Assembly: GCF_963576675.1 (NCBI RefSeq) | Contig: NC_088916.1 | Span: forward strand, 25,457,501 to 25,521,500 | From: Euphorbia lathyris | Taxonomy: Eukaryota > Streptophyta > Magnoliopsida > Malpighiales > Euphorbiaceae | Length of the DNA stretch: 64,000 bases | Reading direction: 5' to 3' | In this document: positions 10,042-21,621 of the stretch, piece by piece | How the letters are laid out: each line of letters starts with the position of its first letter | Position numbering within the stretch: the stretch's first letter is position 1 | Made by a program: the position numbers and the translations under genes | Notes under the pieces: model-generated | The model's input: only the letters and a program-made list of their open reading frames with translations | What the model was told of the DNA's origin: nothing | The model's database searches: none

Positions 10042-13000
10042 ATGCAGGTGAGCCTGAGATGCGTGGAGAAATCAAAACTGTGGTATATAGACAGCGCATG
10101 CACGAGGCACATGACTGGTGATGAAACTCATTTCATCACACTAGAGCTTAAACGAGGCGGAAGTGTAAGCTTTGGAGACAATAAGAAGGGTAAGATAGTC
10201 GGCTCAGGTACTATCGTAGGTAACCCATCTATTGAGTCAGTCTCCTTAGTTAAAGGTCTCAAATACAATCTGCTGTGTGTAGCTCAGCTTTGCAAAAGCG
10301 GCAGAAAGGTTGTATTTGATGATACTAAGTGTCAAATACTCGAGGGAAAAACAAACGAATTAATTTTAACGGCCCCTTGTGTAGACAATGTATACATGCT
10401 GAGTTTAGAAAAACAGTTTTCTAAAAATATATGCTTAGTGTCTAAAGAGGATAACTCCTGGCTATGGCATAGAAGACTTGGTCATGTAAGCATGGACCTT
10501 CTTGCCAAATTAGCTAGAAAGCAACTAGTTGAGGGATTACCCAAACTAAAATTTGAAAAAGATCAATTATGTAAAGCTTGTCAGCAAGGCAAACAAACTA
10601 AGAGGTCATTTCAAAGTAAAATTACTGTCTCAACCAAGAGACCATTGGAATTACTACACTTGGATCTTTTCGGACCTATCCAACCACTCAGCTTGGGTGG
10701 TAAGAAATTTTCCTTAGTCATTGTAAATGATTTCTCTCGGTACATTTGGATCATCTTGCTGAGTAGCAAGGATGAAACATTTGAGATGTTTACCACATTG
10801 ATTAAAAAGCTAGAAAATGACAAAGACCTAAGAGTAGCTCATATTAGAAATGACAATGGTGGAGAATTCAAAAACCAACAGTTTGATGAATTCTGTGAAA
10901 CCAGTGGTATTGAACACAATTTCTCTGCTCCTAGAACACCTCAACAAAATGGGGTTGTTGAAAGAAAGAACAGGACAATTGTCGAAATAGCTAGGACTAT
11001 GTTGAGTGAAAATAGGCTTCCAAAGTATTTCTGGGGTGAAGCTGTCCACACAGCATGCTACATTCTAAATAGGGCTTTAGTTAGACCTATTCTTAAGAAA
11101 ACCCCATATGAACTTTGGAAAGGACGAAAGCCCAACATTGGCTACTTTCGTGCCTTTGGATGTAAGTGTTTTATACTCAACACAAAAGATAATCTTGCAA
11201 AATTTGATGCCAAAGCTGACGAAGCGATCTTTTTAGGGTACTCAACTAACAGCAAAGCATATAGGGTATATAATAAACGAACTCAGATTGTAGAAAAGTC
11301 TGTCCATGTTGAGTTCGATGAAGCTGACCCTGCAGGAAAGACAACTCAGCCCACTGAAGATGAACCAAGCTCAGCTTCCGCTGATCAAAATGAAGCCTCT
11401 GAGTCATCTATACAAGGGCTGACCAAAGGTAAACAAGAAGTTGATATTACCTTTGCTGACCAATCTACTCCTGCAGAAATTGTAGAAACACATGTTCCAA
11501 ATAACTCAGCATTGCCCAAAGAAATAAGAATTCCAAGAGGACATTCAGAAAAATCCATTTTTGGTGCTGCTGAAAACAAGGTAATGACAAGAGATCAGAT
11601 TCGGAAGTATCTAAGCAATGTGGCTTTTGTCTCAATACATGAGCCAAAGAACTTTGCTGATGCTGAGCACGATGAATATTGGATAAATGCTATGCAAGAA
11701 GAGCTCGACCAATTCACAAGAAATGAGGTATGGGATTTAGTACCTAAGCCTAGAAATCAAAAGTCCATAGGAACTAAGTGGGTCTTTAGAAACAAACTAG
11801 ATGAACATGGAAATGTAGTCAGAAACAAGGCTCGACTTGTAGCTCAAGGCTATAGTCAGCAAGAGGGTATTGACTATGGTGAAACTTTTGCACCAGTTGC
11901 TAGGCTAGAAGCTATACGTATATTATGTGCCTATGCCAGTTTTATGAACTTTAAATTATATCAAATGGATGTTAAAAGTGCATTTCTTAATGGCTTTATA
12001 AACGAGGTATATGTTAACCAACCTCCTGGGTTTGAAGATCCAAAATTCCCAAACCACGTTTATAAACTCAAGAAGGCCCTGTATGGCCTGAAGCAAGCTC
12101 CAAGAGCTTGGTATGAGAGGTTGACAAACTTTTTGCTGACCATGAACTATGTCAGAGGAAAAGCTGACACAACCTTGTTCATTAAGAAAAAGGGTAAACA
12201 TACCCTGCTTGCACAAATCTATGTAGATGATATAATATTTGGTGCTACTGACGAATCTTTGTGTAAAGAGTTTAGCAAACAAATGCAAACTGAGTTCGAG
12301 ATGTCTATGATGGGTGAACTCAACTTCTTCCTTGGACTTCAAATTAAGCAAGGTAAGAATGGCATCTTCATAAGTCAGTCCAAGTACACCAAAGAGATGT
12401 TAAAGAAATTCGATATGGAAGATTGCAAACCCATATCAACCCCTGTGGGTACTGATACTGTCCTATGCAAAGATGAGAAAAGTAAGTCAATAGATAGTAA
12501 ACTTTATCGAGGTATGATAGGCTCCTTACTTTACCTCACGGCTAGTAGACCTGATATACAGTACTCAGTATGTTATTGTGCAAGATATCAAGCTGACCCC
12601 AAGGAATCTCACTTAATTGCTGTAAAAAGAATTTTTAGATATTTGCAGAGCTCAGTTGATGTAGGTTTATGGTATCCAACCTCAAATGACTTCACACTCA
12701 TTGGATATACTGATGCGGACTATGGACGAGATAAGCTAGAACGTAAAAGTACTTCAGGAGGATGTCATTTCCTTGGAAGCTGTCTAGTATCTTGGTTCAG
12801 CAAGAAGCAGTCATCAGTTGCCTTGTCTACAACTGAAGCTGAGTACGTAGCTGCTGGAAGCTGTGTTGCCCAAGTTCTATGGATTAAGCAACAGCTTGAG
12901 GATTATGGAGTAAAAACAAAAACAATAGAGATCAAATGTGACAACAAGAGTGCCATTGATCTATCCAAGAATCCAATCCAACACAACAGGATGAAGCATG

Positions 13001-13164
13001 TCAGCATAAGGCATCACTTCATCAAAGATCACGTACTAAAGGGAGAGATCAAGCTGGCCTATGTACCAACAGATGAACAGCTTGCAGATATCTTCACCAA
13101 GCCATTGGCTCGTGAACAATTCAACATACTGAGGGAAGCTATCGGTATGTCTAATCCCCTTTAA
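10042..13164 (+). CDS. pol: Copia Pol polyprotein (protease, integrase, RT, RNase H)
   Basis: 1040 residues from the first ATG after two in-frame stops (TGA 9997, TAG 10033), in the same frame as gag. Aspartic protease: [13 protein letters not shown], with the active Asp near residue 17. Integrase: HHCC zinc region (LWHRRLGH...CKACQQGK, about 143-185), then the catalytic core with [15 protein letters not shown] and [15 protein letters not shown]: from about residue 565 ([11 protein letters not shown]), [13 protein letters not shown] with the first catalytic Asp, and YVDD near 727. RNase [10 protein letters not shown] and [11 protein letters not shown] near 930. The frame is open throughout. 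The true protease N terminus may lie upstream of this ATG. The annotated start is only the first Met after the stops. Confidence 0.93.
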   Translation: MQVSLRCVEKSKLWYIDSACTRHMTGDETHFITLELKRGGSVSFGDNKKGKIVGSGTIVGNPSIESVSLVKGLKYNLLCVAQLCKSGRKVVFDDTKCQILEGKTNELILTAPCVDNVYMLSLEKQFSKNICLVSKEDNSWLWHRRLGHVSMDLLAKLARKQLVEGLPKLKFEKDQLCKACQQGKQTKRSFQSKITVSTKRPLELLHLDLFGPIQPLSLGGKKFSLVIVNDFSRYIWIILLSSKDETFEMFTTLIKKLENDKDLRVAHIRNDNGGEFKNQQFDEFCETSGIEHNFSAPRTPQQNGVVERKNRTIVEIARTMLSENRLPKYFWGEAVHTACYILNRALVRPILKKTPYELWKGRKPNIGYFRAFGCKCFILNTKDNLAKFDAKADEAIFLGYSTNSKAYRVYNKRTQIVEKSVHVEFDEADPAGKTTQPTEDEPSSASADQNEASESSIQGLTKGKQEVDITFADQSTPAEIVETHVPNNSALPKEIRIPRGHSEKSIFGAAENKVMTRDQIRKYLSNVAFVSIHEPKNFADAEHDEYWINAMQEELDQFTRNEVWDLVPKPRNQKSIGTKWVFRNKLDEHGNVVRNKARLVAQGYSQQEGIDYGETFAPVARLEAIRILCAYASFMNFKLYQMDVKSAFLNGFINEVYVNQPPGFEDPKFPNHVYKLKKALYGLKQAPRAWYERLTNFLLTMNYVRGKADTTLFIKKKGKHTLLAQIYVDDIIFGATDESLCKEFSKQMQTEFEMSMMGELNFFLGLQIKQGKNGIFISQSKYTKEMLKKFDMEDCKPISTPVGTDTVLCKDEKSKSIDSKLYRGMIGSLLYLTASRPDIQYSVCYCARYQADPKESHLIAVKRIFRYLQSSVDVGLWYPTSNDFTLIGYTDADYGRDKLERKSTSGGCHFLGSCLVSWFSKKQSSVALSTTEAEYVAAGSCVAQVLWIKQQLEDYGVKTKTIEIKCDNKSAIDLSKNPIQHNRMKHVSIRHHFIKDHVLKGEIKLAYVPTDEQLADIFTKPLAREQFNILREAIGMSNPL

Positions 13165-13673
13165 TAATTCTATGTGAAAAATTGAATGTTGAGTGATTGC
13201 CATGCTGAGTGAATTCAAAATTAGTAACTACTACATACTAAGCTTAAAATGTAGAAAATCACTCTATGTTGAGTAGATATACATGTTGAGTGATTATCCT
13301 ATGCTAAGTTACTAAGAGATAAGAAATTCATCTACGCAGAACTAGGTACTCAGTATCACAAATGCTTCGAATTCTAGTAAAACTGAGTAAAACCCACTTG
13401 CACCATTAAATGCTAACACGTGTAATAAATAGCACCTAGGATAACGTAAGCAATAATGACAAAACCCATGCACCGAACGTGTCATAAATGACAGAATCTC
13501 TATCGATTGAACATCCCAAGGAAAAACGGCTAGTCCAACGAATAGGATCGATTTAAATCTCTATAAATAGTGGAAGATTTCCCACTTAATCATCTTTACA
13601 CTTGAATCCTTTGGCATTCCAATCTTTGTCTCTCTCTGAATTTCAAAATCTCGCGAAAATCTCTGAGAAGAAA
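13165..13673 (+). other. Spacer between pol and the 3' reading frame, with candidate internal promoter
   Basis: About 510 bp without coding motifs. It ends with a TATA-like element (13562-13570) and a pyrimidine-rich leader (TTTGTCTCTCTCTG around 13624-13638) before the ATG at 13674. Short TGAGT/ACTCAG motifs recur here, as they do throughout the element. Confidence 0.6.
13562..13570 (+). promoter_or_regulatory. Candidate internal TATA box upstream of the copia 3' ORF
   Basis: TATAAATAG lies about 110 bp before the first ATG of the 3' reading frame. This would place a start site near 13592-13605 and leave a leader of about 70-80 nt. The first in-frame ATG is 13674 (ATGTCGAACCC); the open frame extends upstream to about 13600 only without an ATG. 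The promoter role is inferred. Confidence 0.45.
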
Positions 13674-14747
13674 ATGTCGAACCCTCAGAATGTCTCCGGT
13701 GGTGATTCCGGCAAACATCACACCGATGAAAATCCAAACTCTCCTCCTCAGCTTAACCAAACTCCAAACAAAAACCCTCAAGCTGACCCAGCAAGCTCTT
13801 CAAAGAAGCCCAAGGAAAGGACTATGATCAAGGTCCACAAGAACGTCAACAACCTTGAAGTTCTTAAATGTAGGTGGTTCTCTCCTAGCTTCATCACCGC
13901 TGAAAAACCCTTCTGTAAGTGGATTGAGAAGAATGAATGGGTAGGACTCTTCTCTCTTTCTGGGAAAACCTGTCCTAGGTTAGTTAGGGAATTTTACTCC
14001 AATCTTCATGTTGACGAAGAAGATGCTGACTACTTGGAAACTTCTGTCAAGGGCCACAAGATAACAATCACCCCATCTTACTTAGCAACCTTACTCAACC
14101 TGCCAGAAGAAAGGAAAGAGTTTAGAACAACCAAAGAAAAGCTTGATCATGTCAAAGGATTCTGCAAACCAAAGAATCACAAAGGAGAGATACCCAGCAC
14201 CTGTATGGGGAAAAATCAGAAGATGGCTCATTACATATTGACCAACTTCATCTTCCCAAAGCTCAACTCAGTATCGTCGGTCTCCAACTTCGAGCAGTGC
14301 TTCATATGGCACATGCTGACCTACAACCCACTCAATATGCCGGTGTTTCTAGTCGGTGCACTTCAACGAGGAGGTAAGAAACTCAGACTGGGCTCCCTAA
14401 TCACTAAAATCCTCGAAGATAAGAAAATAGAAACAATCAATGAAACTCAGAGTTTGGGAACTGAAATTACAGCGGCTCTGCTGTTTGGGTTATTATTCAA
14501 CCAGCCTTTAAAGGGAACTGAAGATGTTGAGGAAGATGAAGAAGAAAATGATGCTGAACAGAAAGTGGAACCAAAGAAAGGAAAGAAAGTTATTGTTGAG
14601 TCTGCTGAGCTAGCAAAGACAAAGAAGAAGAGAAAAGCACTTGAAACGTGCTCAAAGGATATTGATACTGTCCCAAGGAAGGTACGAGCTGTATCTAAGG
14701 GGAAGAAAGTTGATGCTGACCAAACACCTAAGTCAGCAAAGAAATGA
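13674..14747 (+). CDS. First part of the extra 3' ORF of the copia element (plant transposon-protein domain)
   Basis: 357 residues from ATG 13674 to TGA 14745. The N terminus is Pro/Asn/Ser-rich. Residues about 60-235 resemble the 'putative plant transposon protein' domain found in extra ORFs of large plant retroelements (RWFSPSFI, LVREFYSNLHV, ITITPSYLATLLNLP, FIWHMLTYNPLNMP). The tail is Glu/Lys-rich with nuclear-localisation-like KKKRK clusters. The frame continues unchanged after the TGA for another 648 codons, so the original product was probably about 1000 residues. It sits where SIRE elements carry an env-like ORF, but I see no convincing signal peptide or membrane segment, so I do not call it an envelope protein. 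Confidence 0.75.
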   Translation: MSNPQNVSGGDSGKHHTDENPNSPPQLNQTPNKNPQADPASSSKKPKERTMIKVHKNVNNLEVLKCRWFSPSFITAEKPFCKWIEKNEWVGLFSLSGKTCPRLVREFYSNLHVDEEDADYLETSVKGHKITITPSYLATLLNLPEERKEFRTTKEKLDHVKGFCKPKNHKGEIPSTCMGKNQKMAHYILTNFIFPKLNSVSSVSNFEQCFIWHMLTYNPLNMPVFLVGALQRGGKKLRLGSLITKILEDKKIETINETQSLGTEITAALLFGLLFNQPLKGTEDVEEDEEENDAEQKVEPKKGKKVIVESAELAKTKKKRKALETCSKDIDTVPRKVRAVSKGKKVDADQTPKSAKK

Positions 14748-16694
14748 AAAGGGCAAGTTGTGCCCGAAGAGGAGAGTGAAGAAACTCCAGAACAACCTCT
14801 GCAGAAGAAAAGAAGAAGCTCTGCATTGAAAATTGTTGAAGCTGGCCCCCTCGACTGGGTTGTCACTCCTAAATCACACTTCGTCAAAAGTCTCAGGATT
14901 GACCTTGAACAAACCCCTATTGAGCAAGAAGAGGAAGAACAGAGAAATGATGACACTCAGCCTGATATTGAGGAAATAAATCATGCTGAGCAAACACAGA
15001 CTGAAGATAATGCTGAGCAAGAGGAGAATCCAAATATGGAACATCAAACAGTGGATGTTGAGCTCACCAAACATGACATTACAGAAGATGAGATCAATGC
15101 TGAGCTTAGAGAAAACTCCTCCTCTGACTCAAGTGAAGATATTCAAGCTGACCCTTCACCTCCGAAAGCTAAGACATTCAAAAGGCTAAAGAAGAAAGCC
15201 TACAAAGCACCTGTTATTGATCTGTTAGGAGATTCCCCGCTTCGGGACCCAATTACTGATCTATCTGACATCCAGTTCAGATACTTCTCTAATAATACTG
15301 AGTCTCCTCCTAAGGAACCTGCGGAAAATCAAGCCTCTGTTACTCATACTGAGGAACAAGCCAAGACTCTGGAAAATCCAAATTCTACCGAGCAAGAGCT
15401 CGAAGTCCAAGTTGCTCAAGATGGGGAGCAAACGATGGAACAACCTGATCAACTTCCACATCATATTGAGCAGGTCAACATCTATGTAAGTCCTTCACCG
15501 CAAACTCAGAATACACAGAATGTTGAGCACTCAGCTCCTCATACTGAGTTACCACAAGGCCCAACCATTGACCAACCAAACCAAACTGATAAGCAGCCAA
15601 CTCCACCACCATCAAGTTCAACTTCAATTCCTGCCTCTGAGTCAAATCCTGCTGGTAACTTGGCCTATCTGAGTGCTACTGAGTCTGGGCGCAGAATCAT
15701 TACCTCTGCTCAATCTCTTCTTCAGGATTTGAATCCTATTCATACAGATGCTGCTGGGTCCGCAAATCTTGAGTCTTCCCAAATTTCATCCATCACTCAG
15801 CTTCTGAATGAAATTCGGAGCCTCAAAGATCTCATCAGTGTTATGACCACGGTCCAGACACAGCAACCCAAGCAAGACCAAATTGCCAAGGTAACTGAAC
15901 TATTTCTCATGATGGTCAACCACATGAATGCACTTGAAGGCAAAGTCCAGAGTCTCTCTGATGTAAATCCGGGGTATGCTACTTCTACTAAGCTTAAAGA
16001 CTACTTTGCTAAGCTGACCACGGACCTGGCCAACATTGGATCTCCGGTTCATTCTGAATATGCCACTTCTGCTGAGTTGAACCAATACTTCTCAAAGTTG
16101 ACATCTGATCTGAACTGCACACGTGAATTGATTTCCTCCACTTCTCAGTGTACCATTGATCAACTAAGTGAAGCTGTGCATCTACTCAATGTAAACAAGG
16201 AAAAGATGGATGTTGACCCCATCAATAATGAAACACTTCTGAGCTTTTCGCAAGCCATCCTTCGGTCAGTACGTTTCACCAATGCTCAATGTCAATTCTA
16301 TGACTCAGCTGTGCTCAAAATGTACCACCAATCCTATGCCCAGCTAACTGAGTCCATCTCCTTGATCAGCAAATCTCATGAGTGTCTCATCAGCATACTG
16401 AGTGGCTCCCTATGGGTTCCTAGATCTATTCAAGATGATTGTGTTCCAGTTATTGATGGCCTGAGTGAGAGTACAAGGAGGTTAAAGCGTTATTCCAACG
16501 CTTTGTCTGCTGCTGCTAGAAATGATACTTTCATTCCTCCTCCTCCCGATGATGGAAAAACGGGGGAGAGAAGACAAGATGGAACTCAGCACGCAGGTGG
16601 TGCTTCAGGCGGTGCTTCAGGCAGTAAAGAAAAAAGAAAAGACAAGTGTCAAGCTGAGCATCAAGCTCAAGTTAACTTAAAGAAGAAAAAGTAG
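14748..16694 (+). pseudogene. Second part of the copia extra 3' ORF, after an in-frame TGA
   Basis: 648 codons open in the same frame as 13674-14747 and cut from it by one TGA. No ATG lies near the start, only a GTG at 14760. The sequence is very acidic and Gln/Pro-rich at first (about 14900-15650). It then has helical, coiled-coil-like parts (ITQLLNEIRSLKDLISVM, and a repeated pair GYATSTKLKDYFAKLTTDL / EYATSAELNQYFSKLTSDL), and ends Gly/Lys-rich. The repeated pair (15972-16115) suggests an internal duplication. Function unknown; a structural or RNA-handling role is only a guess. Confidence 0.7.
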
Positions 16695-17140
16695 CTCAGT
16701 CATACTTTAGGACTTAGCATGTACTTTGTGCTTGATATTTTGTGTGCTTGATACTTTGGGTGCTTAATGAGTTCATCTATGATAAGTACCATTCTATCCA
16801 AACTGTCTGAATACCGTGCTTAATATTATGTGATCCATTAAAATTGAACAAACAAAGTAAAAGTAGACATACTCAGTATACATTAAAACAATCCATGAAT
16901 CAAACTGAGTGTTTAACCATTTCTGAAACTGACCTAGACTCATCTAAATTAGATCCTGAAAAGTCTAGAATTGAACTAAGTCAGTATAAGCATGTCTAAG
17001 TCTATTCGATTCAATCTTGAAAAGTTTAGAATTAAGTTAGAACAATAGATGCAACCCTTACGGGGGAGTAATTTCAGAAATAATTCAATCATGGGGAATT
17101 TCAAAACTGAGTTCCATAATTATGTATTTTGCCAACATCA
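16695..17140 (+). other. Non-coding 3' region of the copia element
   Basis: About 450 bp between the last reading frame and the PPT. It contains repeated TGAGT/ACTCAGTAT motifs and a phrase-level repeat around CTAGACTCATCTAAATTAG and GTCTAAGTCTATTCGATTC. No ORF. Confidence 0.6.
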
Positions 17141-17153
17141 AAATGGGGGAGTT
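17141..17153 (+). other. Polypurine tract of the copia element
   Basis: AAATGGGGGAGTT lies directly before the 3' LTR, the expected position for priming of plus-strand DNA synthesis. Confidence 0.9.
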
Positions 17154-18285
17154 TGTTGAAACACCTTTCCATAATATTTTGATTTGACAAAATCATCCAT
17201 GATTAAGAGACAATTAAATTTAAGTGCTTTGATTTAATTGTACTAATCTGTTTGTTCAATGTTGAGTATAAACTTAAATACAAAAAGATATAAAAAAGTA
17301 AGACAGGACGAAGTCAGCATAAGATCAAAGAACAAGTTGAGTAGAATCGAACTCAGTATCAAAGAATTGAAGCCTGAAGTTCAACGAAGCTAAGTGAAAT
17401 GGAACTCAGCATCAGGAGCCTTCTGAAGAATTGTCTTGCAAAACAAAGCTGACAAAAAGGGAACTCAGCATAGAAGTCAACAACAAACGAAGACAACGAA
17501 TAAAGCTGAGTAATCTTCAGGACAGCATGAAAGATCCGTTCACTAGAAGACAAGTTTTGCAAACCTTCTGCACCAATAATTGAATCCTCGGAATTACGCA
17601 AAAGACACATTCCGAGATGCATGGGTCAATGGATTATTGCTAAAAGACAACTGCCACAAAAAGACAACGTCTGCAGGAAGAAGACAAGTCTGACGTCTGA
17701 AGAAATCAGAGGACAGGATTGGCCTGCAAAACCTGAAGCTGACCAGAAGCTGTCTCCTAAAAGATCCGTTTTGGACTTAACGGCTAAATCATTTCAAATG
17801 ATCCACCTCCAGATTTTCGTCTATATAAGGACAATCAAAATCCTTGGATCATTGCTGAATAACAAGAAGAAAAATACAAGAGAGGAAAATACAAGTTCAA
17901 AGCACTCAAAAACAAGAAAGAGATCTTACACCCATTTTCTATTCCTGTGTAAATGCTAGATTGATTATTTGTAATCATCTAAAGTGTTCTTCATTTGAAA
18001 AAGAACAAATTGTATCAATCGTGATTTTGAGAGTGTTGTGCTGAGTGCTTGGTTGTAAACACTCAGTGGTAGAGAAATCTAAGTACCGGGTTGTGGTTCT
18101 TAGTAGGAGTTGAGTAGAAGAATAGAGGACGGTACTCTTGCATATTCAACTGCCTGTAATCGGTTTGTGCTCTACCCTTAAAGAGTTCATTATTGGATTC
18201 TAAAAGCCCGGATGACTCTGGGGACTGGATGTAGGCAAAGAGGCCAAACCAGGATAAGTGATACTGAGTAACTTCTAAACTCTCT

Positions 18286-18341
<56 letters not shown>

Positions 18342-18631
18342 CTTGTGTTGATTGTTATATTTACTCAGCATATAAACTGTAAGAAGCTGGTACTGATTAA
18401 ATTGGAGTGTTGAGTTGGAAACTGACCACACTAGTGTCAATTCCCAACTCTCAAGTAAAACAGTCTTAGTCAGCATCTGACTAAAGCTGTCTTACGCTAA
18501 GTTCAACCAAGCTGACCAAAGGTTAGATAATCAACTCATCAAAATAATTAAGTCAGCAGGATAAATTAGCGAAAAAGTTATATTAGTTCCTAACCCCCCC
18601 CCCCCTTGGAACTAATCACACGGGACCAACA
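17154..18631 (+). repeat. 3' LTR of the copia element
   Basis: Same ends as the 5' LTR. The main difference is the microsatellite: pure (TA)n at about 18290-18339 here, (AT)n(GT)n in the 5' LTR. Other differences are scattered single-base changes, mostly transitions. Confidence 0.95.
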
Positions 18632-18636
18632 CTTGT
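18632..18636. repeat. 5-bp target duplication of the copia element (right)
   Basis: CTTGT, identical to 6719-6723. Confidence 0.92.
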
Positions 18637-21621
18637 GTTAGTCGACTTCTTGGGATAGCCAGAATGAGTCTCCGATCCCGTTGGTTGAATATCCGTTCTA
18701 ATAGACTCTTATCCCATCTCCCATCTCCACCAATTAGATCATGAACAGTACCTGTGGGGAGACTAAAGTCCCTCGGGCTGGTTGGTCTGGGATTATAGCG
18801 ATCAGGTAACCATGCACTATCCCAAATTGGGATCGATATGCCACTTCTGACCTTATTCCTTAAGCCTTTTAACAGCAGGTCACGCCCTGAAACAAGCTTC
18901 TCCAGACAAATGACGGATTGTGACCCAGGCTAGCTTCCTGAAAAGAGAGATGAGGGAAATATTTAGCTTTCAGAACTCTAGCCATGAGTGACTCTGGTTC
19001 CTGTATAATTCTCCACCCTTGCTTCGCCAGTAGCGCTAAATTGAAATGTTTAATGTCCCGGAAACCCATTCCTCCTAAATTTTTTGGTTTGCACAATACT
19101 GACCACTGTTTCCAATGAATACCTGAGTTATTCCCGCCTGAATTTCTCCACCAGAACCGATTCAACATTTTACTGACATCATTATAGAACTGCTCTGTCA
19201 TTTGAAGCACACTCATGATAAAAGTCGGGATGGATTGTAGTACCGCTTTGATGAGTACTTCCTTACCAGCGCGAGAAAGAAACCTTTCTTTCCAATTATT
19301 TATACGGTTCCAAATCCTTTCCTTAATATGGCCAAACGCTTGCACTTTACTCCTCCCGATCGTGATTGGGGCCCCTAGGTACATACCCAATTCCGATACC
19401 TCCTCAACCCCCAACCGTGATACAATTAGCTGCTTAGTGACTGGATTGACCCCTTTGCTAAAAACCATGGATGACTTTTGGTAATTAATTAGTTGTCCTG
19501 AAGCAGCTTCGTAATCCTTTAGACAGCCCAAGATAGTGTCAGCCTCCTGAGGCTTTGCTTTGAAGAAGAGGAAACTATCGTCCGCAAAGAAAAGATGAGA
19601 TACCCGTGGTGCCGATCGAGCTACTGCGCAGCCATGGATCAGTCCCGCCCTTTCCTTAGCCTGTAAAAGAGCTGATAGTCCTTCTGCATAGATCAGAAAT
19701 AAGAACGGAGAGAGTGGGTCTCCCTGCCTGAGACCTCTTGATGGTTTTATCACGTTACTGGTTTGTCCGTTGTGGAGGATTTTATATGAAACCGAGCAGA
19801 CACACATCATCATCTAGGAGATCCATTTATCTTGAAATCCCATCTTCCTTAACATACTTTTCAGGAATTCCCATTCTACTCGGTCGTATGCTTTGCTCAT
19901 ATCTAACTGAGGGCAGCCAAGCCCGACCCCTTAGCTACTTTCAATTTGTGCAGACACTTGAAGGCCACAATGATATTATCTGAAATTTCTCTACCAGATA
20001 GAAAATCACTTTGATTATCTGAGATTACCTTTGATAGAATCTTTTTAAAGCGGTTAGCCAATATCTTCGAGATGATCTTGAACAAGACATTGCAGAGAGC
20101 AATTGGACGAAGATTTGTTACCTTTGTCGCCTCTTTCTTCTTCGGAATTAGGACAATTAAAGTTTCATTCAGGCTCGGCGGAATGCTTGAAGAGTTGAGG
20201 CATGATAGACAAGTAGCCACTACATCGGCCCCAATAATATTCCAGAATCTTTAAAAAAATGCCGGATTCATTCCGTCTGGACCTGGGCTCTTATCCGGGT
20301 GCATAGAAAAACACGCAATACGCACCTCTTCTTCCGAGAACTCACGCAGCAGCTGCTCGTTATCGCTATCTGAGATTGTGGACTTAACCGAATTGATCAC
20401 ATTTTCCGCGTTGCTGCCCCTGCTTGTAAATATGTCATTAAAATAACTGATCAGGAGTTCCTCGAGTCCTCCTCCCCATCTGCGTTTCTCCCCATTCTCA
20501 TCTTCGAGTTCTGTAATTGAATTATTTCTTTTCCGGGCTGATGCGTACTTGTGAAAATAGCGAGTATTACGATCTCCATCTTTCATCCAGAAGATTTTGG
20601 CCCTCTGCCTCCAAAAATCTTCTTGCTGTGCTAGAACGGTATTGTAGTCCAGCGATGCTTTTCTGAATAGGTCTAGCCCCACTCGATCGGTCCTGCTCCT
20701 CAGTTCACTGACAAGACGGCGCAACTCCCCTATTCGTTTGCTAAAATTGCCTTGACAATTCTTGCTCCAATCTTGAAGTGCGATTGCACATTCAGCAATT
20801 CTCGATTCAATTGTAGAGTCGCCCCTACGATTCCATATCTGGGATACAATTTCGCTGCACTGTTCATCTCGGAGCCAAACATTTTCAAATCTGAACCTTC
20901 GCGGGTGCACTACCCTGATCCAAGTCTTAATTTCCAAGCAAATCGCGGTGTGATCAGAACACGTTGTGCTAAGATTACTCAGTTTTGTGTTCGGAAAAGC
21001 TTCTTTCCATTCGGCATTAATTAGCCCCCTATCGAGTCTTTCCCTTATCCAACGTGGTGTGCCTCTTCCTGTCTCCTAGGTAAATGGGTAGCCCAACATA
21101 CTCATACTGGTTAATCTACTTTCTTCAACCATTGCTCTGAAACCTTCTATCAAATTCTCCGGATGTCTGTTTCCTCCAACTTTCTCCGAGTGGCTCATAA
21201 GATCGTTAAAGTCACCAATGCAACACCAAGGAATGTTGTTGCTAAGTGATAGGCTTGTTAATATATCCCACGACTCTCTTCTTCTGTTTCTCTCCGGACA
21301 ACCGTAGAATCCTGTGAGTCTCCACTTTGCTACATTATTTAATTCTATCACAGCGTCAATGTAATTATCCGAGAAACCGCTAACTGTAACAGTGCCACTA
21401 TTCTTCCACAGTAAAGCCAAACCTCCTCCGCGTCCTCTACTGTCAACCGCAAACCATTCTCTAAATCCCAACTGTCTACTTATGCTCCTTATTTTCTCTT
21501 TAGCCACTTTTGTCTCCATAAGGAAAAGAAACATCGGTTTGTGGACACGTACCAAGTCCCGAAGGGCGTTAACTGTCCGTGAATTGCCCAGTCCACGGCA
21601 GTTCCAGCTAATGATGCTCAT
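18637..21621 (-). pseudogene. ORF2 of LINE-B: endonuclease and reverse transcriptase, broken
   Basis: Starts at ATG 21621 with an APE-type endonuclease: ISWNCRGLGNSRT, LMETKV (catalytic Glu), FYGCP, CIGDFNDL. A stop near 21077 interrupts the frame, which then continues through SDHTA to a long linker. RT blocks follow: PDKSPGPDGMNP, LIVLIPKKKEAT, LRPIALCNVLFKI and FLSGREISDNIIVAF (20220-19980). After a frameshift near 19860 come RGLRQGDPLSPFLF, HLFFADDSFLF (catalytic FADD) and YLGAPITIG. Another shift occurs near 18870. The rest of the protein is at 5652-6723 beyond the copia element. Several stops and at least two shifts make it non-functional. Confidence 0.9.

Larger units (their letters stand above)
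6724..18631 (+). mobile_element. Ty1/copia LTR retrotransposon, SIRE-like, 11.9 kb, nested in LINE-B
   Basis: The element has TG...CA LTRs of 1471 and 1478 bp, a PBS for initiator tRNA-Met just inside the 5' LTR, gag, then pol in the copia order (protease, integrase, RT, RNase H), a long extra 3' reading frame, and a PPT before the 3' LTR. Great length together with an extra frame after pol is typical of the SIRE/Maximus lineage; that assignment is inferred. By eye the LTRs differ at roughly 20-25 positions plus a microsatellite, about 1.5%, so the insertion is young. In-frame stops in gag-pol and in the 3' frame mean this copy is probably not autonomous as it stands. Confidence 0.95.

Noticed and set aside
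13674..16694. Retroviral-type envelope gene in the copia element
   Set aside because: Position fits, but no signal peptide, membrane anchor or cleavage region is visible; the domain seen is a plant transposon-protein domain.
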